Positions 40,941 to 52,031 of a stretch of 64,000 bases of DNA are shown one piece after another. Under the pieces are notes generated by a model. The model had not been told where the DNA came from, did no database searches, and was given only the letters and a program-made list of their open reading frames with translations. Numbering within the stretch: position 1 is the first letter of the stretch; each line of letters starts with the position of its first letter. The stretch is from an uncultured Caulobacter sp. (GTDB taxonomy: Bacteria > Pseudomonadota > Alphaproteobacteria > Caulobacterales > Caulobacteraceae): contig CAJYMH010000031.1 of the NCBI GenBank assembly GCA_913776195.1, positions 1 to 64,000 on the forward strand, in the 5' to 3' direction. The position numbers were made by a program, and so were the translations under genes.

Positions 40941-41195
40941 ATGGCCATCCGTGTTCAGCTCGACCGCGTCCTCGCCGAACGGCGCATGTCCCTCACCGAA
41001 CTGGCGGACCGCGTCGGCGTGACCATCGCCAACCTGTCGATCCTCAAGACCGGCAAGGCGCGGGCCATCCGTTTCTCCACCCTCGACGCCCTTTGCCGCG
41101 AGCTGGGCTGCCAGCCCGGCGACCTAGTGGTCTTCGAGCCGGGGCCCGGCGATGACGACGACTTCGAAGAAGAGCTGCAGGGCGGCCTCAGCTAG
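40941..41195 (+). CDS. Cro/C1-type HTH regulator (YozG-like)
   Basis: MAIRVQLDRVLAERRMSLTELADRVGVTIANLSILKTGKARAIRFSTLDALCRELGCQPGDLVVFE. Confidence 0.92.
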   Translation: MAIRVQLDRVLAERRMSLTELADRVGVTIANLSILKTGKARAIRFSTLDALCRELGCQPGDLVVFEPGPGDDDDFEEELQGGLS

Positions 41196-41908
41196 ACCAG
41201 CAACATGATCGCGTTGCCGAAGTTGTGCAGCACAATCGGCAGCAGGATACTCCGCGTCCGCAGCACGATCCACACGGCGATCAGCGACGGCAGGGCGGTC
41301 AGCGCCATGGTCGGCGGATCGAACGAGAAGCCGCCGCGCGAGAAGCCGAGGGCGTGCGCCAGGCCGAACAGGGCGCAGGACAGGATCGCGCCCCAGCTCC
41401 AGTCGACGCCCAGCAGGTTCACCCGTCCGGTGAAGGCCCGGCCCAGGGCCAGCAGCAGAACCCCGCGATAGAAGGTCTCCTCCATCAGGCCCGGCATGGT
41501 CAGCTGGAAGGCGATGTTCTCCGCCGTGCTCGGTTCGTTGGGAAACATCAGCGCCAGGGCGAGGAAGAACCCCATGTATAGCGCCGAGACGAGTAAGGCG
41601 GGCTTCAATCCACCCGACGCCTGGACGGGCGTAAGGTAGGCGGCGCGCCACCCGAAGGCCGGGGTCGAGGCGACGATCAGGGTGGCGGCCAGGGCCACGA
41701 TCATCCCCTGCCAATTGCGCTCCCCGCCCCAGATCAGGCTCGGCAGCAGGCCGTAGCCCCGCGTAAGCAGGAAATCGACGAGCAGGACCAGCCCCGCCGA
41801 GATCAGCAACCACCGCAGGCTGAAATGGCTTGGGCGCGTCAGTCCGATCACCCCGCCCGCCGCGAGCAGCAGGGCGAGGATGCCCAGGATTCCGATGAAG
41901 CTGTTCAC
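41192..41908 (-). CDS. CPBP family intramembrane metalloprotease
   Basis: LMEETFYRGVLLLALGRA motif and HNFGNAIM C-terminal motif. Confidence 0.85.
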   Translation of the reverse strand: MNSFIGILGILALLLAAGGVIGLTRPSHFSLRWLLISAGLVLLVDFLLTRGYGLLPSLIWGGERNWQGMIVALAATLIVASTPAFGWRAAYLTPVQASGGLKPALLVSALYMGFFLALALMFPNEPSTAENIAFQLTMPGLMEETFYRGVLLLALGRAFTGRVNLLGVDWSWGAILSCALFGLAHALGFSRGGFSFDPPTMALTALPSLIAVWIVLRTRSILLPIVLHNFGNAIMLLV

Positions 41909-41990
41909 GTGCTTGTCTCCGCGCTTGTCATGCGGGGACAGCTAGCCTGGCCTTGCACGGCGCTCTTCTCAGAACCCGGCCAAGCGTTCC

Positions 41991-43028
41991 TCAAAATCCG
42001 GCGCGGGCGCGAAAGTCGCTGGGCGTGGTGTGCTCTACCTCCCGAAAGGCGCGGTTGAACGAGGCGAGCGAGGCGAAGCCGCTGTCCAGGGCGACGGCGA
42101 CCAGCTTGTCGTTCCGACGCGCGGGATCGGCCAGCAGGCGGCAGGCTTCGGCCACGCGCTGGGCGTTCAGAAAGTTGCGGAAATGGTCGTGGCCGAGCTG
42201 GTGATTGATCAGCCGCCGCACGGTCCGCTCCGGCGCCCCCATCTGGCGGACGAAGGCGTCGAAGGTCAGTTCGGGATCGAGGTGGACACGCTCGACCTCG
42301 ATCAGGAAGCCCAGTCGGTTCTTCAGACGCGCCTCCTCGGCCGTATCGGCAGGTTGGGGCGCGGGCTTGGGCGGCTTAGCCGGCTCATCGCTGTCGAACC
42401 CGACCCACAGCAGCCAGCAGATGAACAGCAGGAACGCCCCGTTCTGGGCGATGGAGAAGGCGTGCGGCTGCCACTCCATGCCGAGGAACACGTCCACCAG
42501 CAGGTCGGCCAGGAACTGGCCCGCCAGCAGGATGACCAGCGTCACCCGCGCCGCGCGCCGCCGGTCGAGCAGGTCGCCCCCGCAGTCACGGATCACCCGC
42601 CAGGCCAGATGGGCCACCATGCCAAGACCCAGGGTCACCAGGATCCAGGACAGACCCCTGTCTTCCAGCGCGGGTCCGAACAGGCCTCGGTCAGCGCTGG
42701 CGATGACGATCCAGGCGAGGCCGACGGTCAGGATCCAGCCCCTCGGCCGGAAGGTCCGGTCGAAGACGGCCAGGCAGAACCACCACAGGAAGGCGGCGGC
42801 GTATCCGCTCAGGAACTTGCCCACATAGCCGACAGCTCCGCCCAGACGCAGCGCGCCTTCCGGCGTGTTGCCCGCCAGGAATCCGCAAAGCCCCAAGGCC
42901 AACGGCAGGAAGGCCAGGGCCAGACGGCGGTGGCCGTCCCGATGCAGCAGAAAGACCCCCGCCAGCAACAGGGTCGCGCCGGCCACGCGCACGATCACGT
43001 CCAGGTCTTGCAGGGACATGATCTGCAT
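41991..43028 (-). CDS. AraC-family regulator with N-terminal membrane domain
   Basis: Several TM segments, then FDAFVRQMGAPERTVRRLINHQLGHDHFRNFLNAQRVAEACRLL…SGFASLASFNRAFREVEHTTPSDFR. Confidence 0.88.
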   Translation of the reverse strand: MQIMSLQDLDVIVRVAGATLLLAGVFLLHRDGHRRLALAFLPLALGLCGFLAGNTPEGALRLGGAVGYVGKFLSGYAAAFLWWFCLAVFDRTFRPRGWILTVGLAWIVIASADRGLFGPALEDRGLSWILVTLGLGMVAHLAWRVIRDCGGDLLDRRRAARVTLVILLAGQFLADLLVDVFLGMEWQPHAFSIAQNGAFLLFICWLLWVGFDSDEPAKPPKPAPQPADTAEEARLKNRLGFLIEVERVHLDPELTFDAFVRQMGAPERTVRRLINHQLGHDHFRNFLNAQRVAEACRLLADPARRNDKLVAVALDSGFASLASFNRAFREVEHTTPSDFRARAGF

Positions 43029-43049
43029 CGTCGCCAGCCCCTCCGCGCG

Positions 43050-43739
43050 TTAAGCCCCCGCCATCTCCGCCACGACCTTCAGGGCCGCCTCGCGCGGGTC
43101 CTCCGCCGCCGTGATCGGTCGGCCGCAGACCAGGTGGCTGGCCCCGTTCGCCAGGGCGTCTGCCGGGGTCGCCGCCCGCGCCTGATCGTTCTTGGCGGAC
43201 CAGGCGGGCCGCACGCCCGGCGTCACCACCAGGAAATCGGGTCCGGCGATTTCGCGAGCCAGGGCCGCCTCCAGCGGGCTCGCCACCACCCCATCGACCC
43301 CTGCCTCCACCGCCTGGCGGATGCGCTTCGCCACCAAGTCGCGGGCGCTCTCGCGATAGCCCATCTCAGCCAGATCAGCTTCCGACAGGCTGGTCAGGAC
43401 GGTCACCGCCAAGATCTTCAGGTCGGAGTCGCCGCGCCCGGCCACCGCCGCCTTCATCACCTGCGGCGTCGCATGGACCGTCAGCAGGTCGCAACCGGCT
43501 CCGGCCAGCACGGCGGTGGAGCGGCGCACCGTCTCGCCGATGTCGTGCAGCTTCCAGTCCAGGAACACCTGCTTGCCCTGGCTCTTCAGCTCCGCCGCCA
43601 GGGCCATGCCGTCGCTGGCCAGCAGCTCCAGCCCCACCTTGTAGAAGGACACGGCGTCGCCCAGCCGTTTCACCATGGCCCGGGCCTCGTCGGTGGAGGG
43701 CAGGTCGAGGGGGACGATCAGGCGGGCGTCGGCGGTCAT
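43050..43739 (-). CDS. pyrF: orotidine-5'-phosphate decarboxylase
   Basis: LIVPLDLPSTDEARAMVKRLGDAVSFYKVGLELL…VFLDWKLHDIGETV. Confidence 0.95.
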   Translation of the reverse strand: MTADARLIVPLDLPSTDEARAMVKRLGDAVSFYKVGLELLASDGMALAAELKSQGKQVFLDWKLHDIGETVRRSTAVLAGAGCDLLTVHATPQVMKAAVAGRGDSDLKILAVTVLTSLSEADLAEMGYRESARDLVAKRIRQAVEAGVDGVVASPLEAALAREIAGPDFLVVTPGVRPAWSAKNDQARAATPADALANGASHLVCGRPITAAEDPREAALKVVAEMAGA

Positions 43740-43837
43740 GGCGGGCAGGCTCCGGGCATGGCGCGCGGACCATCGTATCGCCTAGGATGAGGCGACTCGC
43801 GGCGGGCGCGGGTACAAGTTGAGGCTGAAGACGCCAG

Positions 43838-44536
43838 ATGATCCACAGCGACCTCGCCGTCAACTTCTTCGTCGCCCTGTTCGCTCTGATCGACCCGATC
43901 GGCAATGTGCCGCTGTTCGCCGCAGCGACGGTGGGGGCCAGCATCTGGGGGCGGCGAATGGTGGCCGTCTATATCGGCCTGTTCGTCCTGGGCTTTCTGA
44001 CCTTCTTCTTCTTCTCGGGCCTATCGCTGCTGCAGTTCTTCGGCATCTCCCTGCCGGCCTTCCGCATCGCGGGGGGCGTCATCCTGTTCCTGCTGGGCCT
44101 GGAGATGGCCCGCGACGACTTCACCGCCAGCTTCGCCGACGTCGCCGATGCCGGGGAACAGGTCCCCACTGCCCGCGCCTATGCCCGCAAGCGGTTCGAG
44201 CGGCTGATCGTGCCCTTCGGCATGCCGCTGCTGATCGGTCCCGGCGCGATCTCGACGGTGGTGATCTATGCGTCGGAGGCCAAGACCGCCGGCTTGGCCG
44301 GGGCGCTGGCGGGAATCCTGGCCATCGCCGGGGTGTCGCTGACCGTGGTCATGGCCTTCTGGGCGACGCCGCTGATCACCCGGCTGCTGGGCCGCATCGG
44401 CCTGACCATCGTGGTGCGGGTCCTGGGCCTGATACTCTGCGCCATGGCGGTGCAGTTCATCATCATCGGCGCCGCCGACGCCACGCGCGGCATCATCCGC
44501 TACGAGGCGGCCAGTCCCTACGCCGACGGAAACTAG
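43838..44536 (+). CDS. MarC family membrane protein
   Basis: VNFFVALFALIDPIGNVPLFAA; LIVPFGMPLLIGPGAISTVVIYA. Confidence 0.9.
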   Translation: MIHSDLAVNFFVALFALIDPIGNVPLFAAATVGASIWGRRMVAVYIGLFVLGFLTFFFFSGLSLLQFFGISLPAFRIAGGVILFLLGLEMARDDFTASFADVADAGEQVPTARAYARKRFERLIVPFGMPLLIGPGAISTVVIYASEAKTAGLAGALAGILAIAGVSLTVVMAFWATPLITRLLGRIGLTIVVRVLGLILCAMAVQFIIIGAADATRGIIRYEAASPYADGN

Positions 44537-45333
44537 ACCTTCCGGAACTTGTTCTGCTGGCTGGCGATCAGGGCCAGGGCCCAGTCGTCGGGCAGGATCT
44601 TGGCCAGGGCGACGATGGCCTTGTTGGGGGCGCCGGTGACGCAGACGGGACGATTGGCCTCTGCGGCCTCGTAACCGGCGGCGGCCACCTCGTCGGCGCC
44701 CAGCCACATCCAGGGCGGGGTCGAGCCCTGAGTCTGCTCGCGGGTGCCGTTGACGTCGTGAAACTCGGTGAAGGTGAAGCCGGGCGCGAGCGCGCTGACG
44801 TGCACCCCCGTGGACAGGTTCTCCAGATGCAGGCTCTGGGAGAATTTCACCAGGAAGCTCTTGGACGCCGCGTACAGGGTATGCCCCGCGGCGCCCGGCA
44901 CCATGCCCGCCACCGAGGCGACGTTGACGATTCGGCCGAAGCGGCGCTCCACCATGCCCGGCAGGACCTTGTGCGTGGTCTCGCAAACCGCGGTCACCAT
45001 CAGCTGCAGGAAGGCGGCCTGATCGGCCCAGGTCGTCTGGGAATAGGCGCCTGGCAGGCCGTAGCCGGCGTTGTTGACCAGGGCGTCGACCACCCGGCCC
45101 TGCTCCTCGATGCCGGCGAGCACCGCATCGACCCCGCCCTCGGCGGCTAGGTCGCCGGGAACGGTCAGGGCCTCGACCCCGAACCGCAGGGAGATTTCGG
45201 ACGCCAGCTGCTCCAGCCGGTCGGCGCGGCGAGCGGTCAGGGCGACGTCATAGCCGTGGGCGGCGTAGATGCGGGCGAAAGCGGCGCCGATGCCGGCGGA
45301 GGCGCCGGTGATCAGCGCGAGGCGGCGGGCCAT
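44533..45333 (-). CDS. SDR family oxidoreductase
   Basis: ALITGASAGIGAAFARIYA, NNAGYGLPG, YAASKSFLVKFSQSL. Confidence 0.93.
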   Translation of the reverse strand: MARRLALITGASAGIGAAFARIYAAHGYDVALTARRADRLEQLASEISLRFGVEALTVPGDLAAEGGVDAVLAGIEEQGRVVDALVNNAGYGLPGAYSQTTWADQAAFLQLMVTAVCETTHKVLPGMVERRFGRIVNVASVAGMVPGAAGHTLYAASKSFLVKFSQSLHLENLSTGVHVSALAPGFTFTEFHDVNGTREQTQGSTPPWMWLGADEVAAAGYEAAEANRPVCVTGAPNKAIVALAKILPDDWALALIASQQNKFRKV

Positions 45334-45383
45334 GGAAAGGTCACCTCGTCAGGAACGCGCCGAGATTGGCCCGCTGCGCGAAG

Positions 45384-45824
45384 CTAGGCAACAGCGCGCG
45401 GCGACTCGGCTTCGGCCAACAGGTCGGCCACGGTGATCTGCGACAGACGATCACGAGCGGCCTCGTCGGCGGCGGCCAACACGCCGCGCACGGCGTCCGG
45501 AATCTTCTCGCCGATGGGGCAGCCCTTGGCCCCCGGCGGGGGGGTGCCGAGGTGAGTGCAGCCGCCGACCGCCCTCAGCACCTCGTCCAGGCGGATGTCC
45601 TGAGGGGGCTTCAACAGCCAAGCGCCGCCGCTGGCCCCGGCGCGGGCCCCGACGAGGCCGGCGCGGCCAAGCATCGCAGTCACGCGGCGAACGACCACCG
45701 GATTGGTGGGCATGGAGGCGGCCAACATGGCGCTGGCGACGGCCTTATCGGCTGAAAACGCTTCCTTATGGGCCAGATAGGCCAAGGCGTGGGCCGCCAC
45801 GGGAAATTTTTGGCTGTCTGACAT
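45384..45824 (-). CDS. Rrf2 family transcriptional regulator
   Basis: PVAAHALAYLAHKEAFSADKAVASAMLAASMPTNPVVVRRVTAMLGRAGLVGARAGASGGAWLLKP. Confidence 0.9.
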   Translation of the reverse strand: MSDSQKFPVAAHALAYLAHKEAFSADKAVASAMLAASMPTNPVVVRRVTAMLGRAGLVGARAGASGGAWLLKPPQDIRLDEVLRAVGGCTHLGTPPPGAKGCPIGEKIPDAVRGVLAAADEAARDRLSQITVADLLAEAESPRAVA

Positions 45825-45978
45825 CTTATCGTGGAACGTAGGTCAGTCTGGCGCGTGTTCAATGGCTAGTTTCGTGAATCAGACCTTGCTGTCATTGAAT
45901 GGCGCCCGGAAAGGGTGTATCGCGCGCCGCTCGATCAATGGGGCTCCGCCTTCACGGACCATGCCCCGGAGGGATTGA

Positions 45979-47967
45979 ATGGCTGATCAGGCCTCTGGCG
46001 GTTCCAACGATTCCGCCGCGTCGGCGACTTCGGCCGACTCCCCGCACAATAACGGGCACGACGGCCACAGGCCTAAGGGTCAGGCCTTTCTGGCGCTTGC
46101 GCTGGGCTCGGTCGGCGTCGTCTTCGGCGACATCGGCACCAGCCCGCTCTACGCCTTCCGCGAGGCGCTGCACACGGCCGCCACGGATGGCGTGACCCGG
46201 GGCGAGATCCTGGGCGTCGTCTCCCTGGCCCTGTGGGCCCTCATCCTGGTTGTGACGATCAAGTACGTCTTCTTCGTCATGCGCGCCGACAACAAGGGCG
46301 AGGGCGGGGTTCTGTCGCTCATGGCCCTGGCCCAGCGCGCCATCGGCAAGCGGACCCGAACCGTCTTCGTTCTGGGCGTGATCGGCGCGGCCCTGTTCTA
46401 TGGCGACGCGGTCATCACGCCCGCCATCTCCGTGCTTTCGGCCGTTGAGGGCCTCGGGACCATCCCGGCCCTGGAGGGCAAGATCAGCACCCAGCTGGTC
46501 ATGCTGATCAGCGTCATCATCCTGGTCGGGCTGTTCATGGTGCAAAGCCATGGCACCGCCAAGGTCGGCCGCTTTTTCGGCCCCATCTGCGCCATCTGGT
46601 TCCTGACCATGTTCGCACTGGGAGCCTATCGCTTCTTCGAGCACCCGGACGTGCTGATGGCGATCAGCCCGCACTACGCGGTGATGTTCCTGGCCGACCA
46701 CGGCCTTGTCGGGTTCCTGGTGCTGGGCGCGGTGTTTCTGACGGTGACCGGGGCCGAGGCTCTGACCGCCGACATGGGCCACTTCGGCCGCTGGCCGATC
46801 CAGGCCTCCTGGCTGTTCTTCGTTCTGCCCTGTCTGGTGGTGAACTATCTGGGCCAGGGCGCCTTCGCGCTCGCCACCCTGGACCGCGTGGCGGCGGCGG
46901 GCGGCGTGTTCCCCAATTCCAACTGGTTCTTCGAGATGGCCCCCGACGCCATCCGTCTGCCGGTGGTGATTCTGTCTGTCCTGGCCACCATCGTCGCCTC
47001 TCAGGCGGTGATCACCGGCGCCTTCTCCCTGACCCAGCAGGCGATCCAGCTGGGGCTTCTCCCCCGTATGGACGTGCGCCGCACGTCGGAGACCCAGTCC
47101 GGCCAGATCTTCGTTCCGCAGATCAACTGGCTGATCCTGATCGGCGTGCTGGCCGTGCTGGTCAGCTTCAAGACCTCGTCCGCCCTGGCCCATGCCTACG
47201 GCCTGGCGGTGACCGGCACCATGGTGGTCACCACCTTGATGGCCTTTGTGGTCACCCGCCGCCTGTGGAGATGGCCCCTGGCGCTCAGCCTGGCCTTCAT
47301 CGGACCTTTGCTGCTGCTGGACTTCGCCTTCCTCAGCGCCAACGCCCTTCGCCTGTTCACCGGCGGCTGGCTGCCGCTGCTGATCGCCGGAGGCCTGTTC
47401 CTGGTCATGACCACCTGGGTGCGCGGCGCCCAGATCCTCACCGACAAGACCCGCCGCGACTCCGTGCCCCTGATCGACCTGATGGGCATCCTGTCGGCCC
47501 GCGCCCCGCACCGCGCCCCGGGCACGGCGATCTTCCTCACGGGCGACCCGGACATGACGCCGGTGGCCCTGATGCACAATCTCAAGCACAACAAGGTGCT
47601 GCACGAGAAAAACGTCATCCTGACCGTCGCCACCGCCGAGACTCCGCGCGTCAAGGAGGAGGACCGGGTGCGGATCGAGAAGATCAACGACGACTTCAAG
47701 AAGGTGGTCATCACCTACGGCTTCATGGAGAGCCCCAACGTGCCCAAGGCCCTGGGGCTGTGCCGCAAGCAGGGGCTGAAGTTCGACATCATGGCCACCA
47801 GCTTCTTCCTGGGCCGCCGCTCCCTGGTGCCGTCGGCCCAGTCGGGGATGCCGCTCTGGCAGGACCGGCTGTTCATCTTCCTGATGCGCAACGCCGCCAA
47901 CCCCACGGACTTCTTCAAGATCCCCCCCGGCCGCGTGGTCGAGCTGGGCGCGCAGGTGACCGTCTGA
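45979..47967 (+). CDS. kup: KUP/Trk-type potassium transporter
   Basis: LALGSVGVVFGDIGTSPLYAFREA and GEGGVLSLMALAQRA. Confidence 0.96.
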   Translation: MADQASGGSNDSAASATSADSPHNNGHDGHRPKGQAFLALALGSVGVVFGDIGTSPLYAFREALHTAATDGVTRGEILGVVSLALWALILVVTIKYVFFVMRADNKGEGGVLSLMALAQRAIGKRTRTVFVLGVIGAALFYGDAVITPAISVLSAVEGLGTIPALEGKISTQLVMLISVIILVGLFMVQSHGTAKVGRFFGPICAIWFLTMFALGAYRFFEHPDVLMAISPHYAVMFLADHGLVGFLVLGAVFLTVTGAEALTADMGHFGRWPIQASWLFFVLPCLVVNYLGQGAFALATLDRVAAAGGVFPNSNWFFEMAPDAIRLPVVILSVLATIVASQAVITGAFSLTQQAIQLGLLPRMDVRRTSETQSGQIFVPQINWLILIGVLAVLVSFKTSSALAHAYGLAVTGTMVVTTLMAFVVTRRLWRWPLALSLAFIGPLLLLDFAFLSANALRLFTGGWLPLLIAGGLFLVMTTWVRGAQILTDKTRRDSVPLIDLMGILSARAPHRAPGTAIFLTGDPDMTPVALMHNLKHNKVLHEKNVILTVATAETPRVKEEDRVRIEKINDDFKKVVITYGFMESPNVPKALGLCRKQGLKFDIMATSFFLGRRSLVPSAQSGMPLWQDRLFIFLMRNAANPTDFFKIPPGRVVELGAQVTV

Positions 47968-48326
47968 TGGACTGGATGAGCCTCATCGTCGACGGCCTGT
48001 GGATCGCCGTGCTCTCGATCATGGCCGGCGCCTCGCGCCAGGCCTGGCGCCTGATCCTGCCCGACGCCCAGGTGCCGATCGCCTTCGACAAGGCGGGACA
48101 GCCCAAGGCGCGGACGAGCAAGGCGATCGCCCTGCTGGCCCTGCCGGTGGTGGGGGCGGTCCTCTGGATCGTCCTGATGGCTCTGGGGCGGCGTTTCGGC
48201 CCCAACGAGGCGATGATCAGCCTGGGCTTGCGCGCCCTGTTCGCGCCGATCTTCGCCCTCGTGCATCTGAGCCATCTGCGCCGCGCCATGAAGGCCCTCG
48301 ACGACGAAGGCCAGCTTAGGGGTTGA
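47967..48326 (+). CDS. hypothetical membrane protein
   Basis: MDWMSLIVDGLWIAVLSIMAGASRQAWRLILPDAQVPIAFDKAG; TGATG coupling to kup. Confidence 0.7.
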   Translation: MDWMSLIVDGLWIAVLSIMAGASRQAWRLILPDAQVPIAFDKAGQPKARTSKAIALLALPVVGAVLWIVLMALGRRFGPNEAMISLGLRALFAPIFALVHLSHLRRAMKALDDEGQLRG

Positions 48327-48392
48327 CCTTCAGCGTCCGGCGCCCTTGAACGCGCGCGACTTATCCAAACACCCAAATCCAAGGACGCGCCC

Positions 48393-49625
<1,233 letters not shown>

Positions 49626-49628
49626 GGC

Positions 49629-49832
49629 TCAGGCGCAGCGGTTGTAGGGATAGCGGTCCCGGATCATCCGCTGAAAGAACCGCCCCTTGGAGGGTGCGCG
49701 GACGAAGGCGTCCCGCACTCTCTGAGGCACGCCCACATAGACGTACTCGTCCCCGTCGATGAACCGCACGAACAGCTTGCCGTGCTCGGTCTCGTAATCG
49801 ATGGCGGAAATGGCGGTCGAGTCCACGTGCAT
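49629..49832 (-). CDS. KTSC domain protein
   Basis: STAISAIDYETEHGKLFVRFIDGDEYVYVGVPQRVRDAFVRAPSKGRFFQRMIRDRYP. Confidence 0.88.
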   Translation of the reverse strand: MHVDSTAISAIDYETEHGKLFVRFIDGDEYVYVGVPQRVRDAFVRAPSKGRFFQRMIRDRYPYNRCA

Positions 49833-49956
49833 GGGGCGGAGCTCCGTCTAAACCTGCGGCTACAACGCCTGAAGGCCCGTGATGGGTTCCTCAGGCGAAG
49901 CTTTCGCGTTTTGCGCGAAGCGTGACAGCATTCCTCAAAAGGGAGGGCTGAACGCC

Positions 49957-50367
49957 ATGAACCAACCTCACAATCTCGTCGCCCTGGTGACGCTGCTGTC
50001 TCTGCTTCTGCTGCTGTGGAAGATCGCCCGCGTGGGCAAGGCCCGCTACCGCTTCGGGGTCGAGGCGCCGGCCGTGACCGGCCATCCGGAATTCGAGCGG
50101 CATTTCCGCGTCCAGATGAACATGATCGAGGGGCTGGTGATCTTCCTGCCGTCCCTGTGGCTGTTCGCCATCTACTGGAACGACCTGATCGCCGCGGCCC
50201 TGGGCGTCGTCTTCCTGATCGGCCGCGTGATCTACATGCTGGCCTATGTGAAGGAGCCCAAGAGCCGCAGTCTCGGCTTCGGCCTGCAAGGCTTGGCGAT
50301 GATCCTGCTGTTGCTGGGCGCTGCGGCGGGTGTGGTCCGGGCCCTGATGGTCACCGGCGGCGTTTAG
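49957..50367 (+). CDS. MAPEG family membrane protein
   Basis: FERHFRVQMNMIEGLVIFLPSLWLFA…IGRVIYMLAYVKEPKSRSLGF. Confidence 0.88.
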   Translation: MNQPHNLVALVTLLSLLLLLWKIARVGKARYRFGVEAPAVTGHPEFERHFRVQMNMIEGLVIFLPSLWLFAIYWNDLIAAALGVVFLIGRVIYMLAYVKEPKSRSLGFGLQGLAMILLLLGAAAGVVRALMVTGGV

Positions 50368-50373
50368 CCGAAA

Positions 50374-51678
50374 TCAGATCAGGTCCGTCCAGACGGCGGC
50401 GGCCAGGCCCATGATCAGGCCGCCGTGATCCAGGGGTGAAGCGACGTTCGTGACGACTTCGCGGACGTTCGCCGCCACCTGGGTGAAGCTGACCTCGCTG
50501 TCGCCGCCGAACAGGATGTGGACATCCTCGCGGCCGTCGCCGTCCAGGTCGAAGCCGATGCGGCGGCCGGCGATCGATGCGCCGACGAAATTGGCGGCGG
50601 GGTCCAGGCCGGTCAGGCTGGCGCCCTCGACGCTGACGATCTTGGGCGGGTTGGCGTCGTTGGCGAACACCAGACGGTCGCCCTGCGCCTCGTTGTAGTC
50701 GAGAATCACGCCCGCGCTGCGCGAAGCGTCGTCGGCCGGCTTGCGCCAGTTGACGATGAAGGTGTCCGCCCCCTCGCCGCCGAAGGCGACCACGCGCTCG
50801 CCCATGACGATGATGTCGGCGCCCTTGTCGCCCTGGACGTAGGTGAGGGCGTCCATGTCGGAGCCGCCCACGCCCGGAGCGACGCCCTTGTCGCCGCCCT
50901 GGCCGTTTTCGGAGCCGACGCCCGGCGGTGCGACCGGAGGCTCGCCGCCGCCCGACACCGGATCTCCGTCCGCCTCGTTCGAGGCTTGGGCGGCGGTGGA
51001 GATCACGGCCGGTTGCGGCGCGGCGAAGGCCGGCAGCGGCGCCGAGGCGCCGGAGACGACCGCCGTGGTCGCAATGTAGGCCTGAAGCTGGATGATCTCG
51101 GCCGTGGGCTGCAGCGGCGCGCGCGGGGCGGCCGGCGCCGCGAACACGTGAAGCGGCGCGTCCTCCAGGGCCGGGATCGGCAGATCGTCGACCTGCAGGC
51201 CCAAGACCGGCTGGTAGGTGTCGCTGTGAACCGGTTCGAAGCGGGGCGCCGTCTCGGCGCGCTGCGGAACGGCGTCGGCCGGATTGTCGTGCAGGGTTGC
51301 GCCGGCCACCAGCGTGAAGGGCGCGTCGGTGGGCAGGACGTCGGCCAGGATCGGCTGGACGCGGGCCGCACGGGCCGGCGGTCGCTGCTGGATGAGGGTG
51401 GCGGCGGTGAAGACGTCCGACGCCTCGCGCACCATGCCGTCGAACATCCGATGGATGATGATCCGGCCGCCTATGCGGGCGATGTGCAGGACGACGTCTT
51501 CATTGTCGTCCGTGGCCACGACCCACGGGTCGCCGTCCTCGGTCATGCCGAAGACCAGATTGGCCCCGGTCCGATCCCCAGTCAGGGCGGCGGACATCTC
51601 CCGCAGCTGCGTGCGCTCGGCGACGGTCCAGTCGCCGTCCGCGAGGCCACGGCCCATGAATTTGAGGATGGTCGCCAA
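50374..51678 (-). CDS. RTX-like protein with uncharacterised N-terminal domain
   Basis: C-terminal KGADIIVMGERVVAFGGEGADTFIVNW…ILDYNEAQGDRLVFAND…FDLDGDGREDVHILFGG resembles RTX/hemolysin-type modules; N-terminal ~110 aa not recognised. Confidence 0.65.
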   Translation of the reverse strand: MATILKFMGRGLADGDWTVAERTQLREMSAALTGDRTGANLVFGMTEDGDPWVVATDDNEDVVLHIARIGGRIIIHRMFDGMVREASDVFTAATLIQQRPPARAARVQPILADVLPTDAPFTLVAGATLHDNPADAVPQRAETAPRFEPVHSDTYQPVLGLQVDDLPIPALEDAPLHVFAAPAAPRAPLQPTAEIIQLQAYIATTAVVSGASAPLPAFAAPQPAVISTAAQASNEADGDPVSGGGEPPVAPPGVGSENGQGGDKGVAPGVGGSDMDALTYVQGDKGADIIVMGERVVAFGGEGADTFIVNWRKPADDASRSAGVILDYNEAQGDRLVFANDANPPKIVSVEGASLTGLDPAANFVGASIAGRRIGFDLDGDGREDVHILFGGDSEVSFTQVAANVREVVTNVASPLDHGGLIMGLAAAVWTDLI

Positions 51679-51692
51679 CCGCTCGGGTTCCC

Positions 51693-52031
51693 TTAGCCTG
51701 CCGCCTTTTCCCGCGTCGTCTGGGCGCGGGGTTCTTCCGTGAACAGCAGGCGATGCAGTTCGGGTTCGTAATACCGCAGCAGGGTGCGCGCAAAGCCTTT
51801 CGGATCGAGGCCCAGGGCTTCCGCCCAGGCGGCCTGCATTTCGATCGGCACGCGTCCCAGCCCGCTCTCCACCTGCGAGATGAAGGTGTAATAACGGAGG
51901 TTTACACGCTCCGCGAGCCCTGCTTGGGTCAATCCGGCGGATTCTCGCGCGGTCTTGAGCCAGCGGCCGGCCTCCTGACGGAGACTCTTAGTCTCTGCTG
52001 CTCGTGCTGGATCGACGGCCTGTCTCGGCAT
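51693..52031 (-). CDS. XRE-type HTH regulator
   Basis: AGRWLKTARESAGLTQAGLAERVNLRYYTFISQVESGLGRVPIEMQAAWAEALGLD. Confidence 0.88.
   Translation of the reverse strand: MPRQAVDPARAAETKSLRQEAGRWLKTARESAGLTQAGLAERVNLRYYTFISQVESGLGRVPIEMQAAWAEALGLDPKGFARTLLRYYEPELHRLLFTEEPRAQTTREKAAG

Noticed and set aside
45862-45978. 38-codon ORF (MASFVNQTLLSLNGARKGCIARRSINGAPPSRTMPRRD) ending directly before the kup ATG
   Set aside because: No ribosome-binding site and no protein-like character; the abutting stop and start could be chance. Only conservation data would revive it.
45952-47604. 550-aa minus-strand ORF opposite kup
   Set aside because: Shadow ORF; mirror of a transporter coding sequence.
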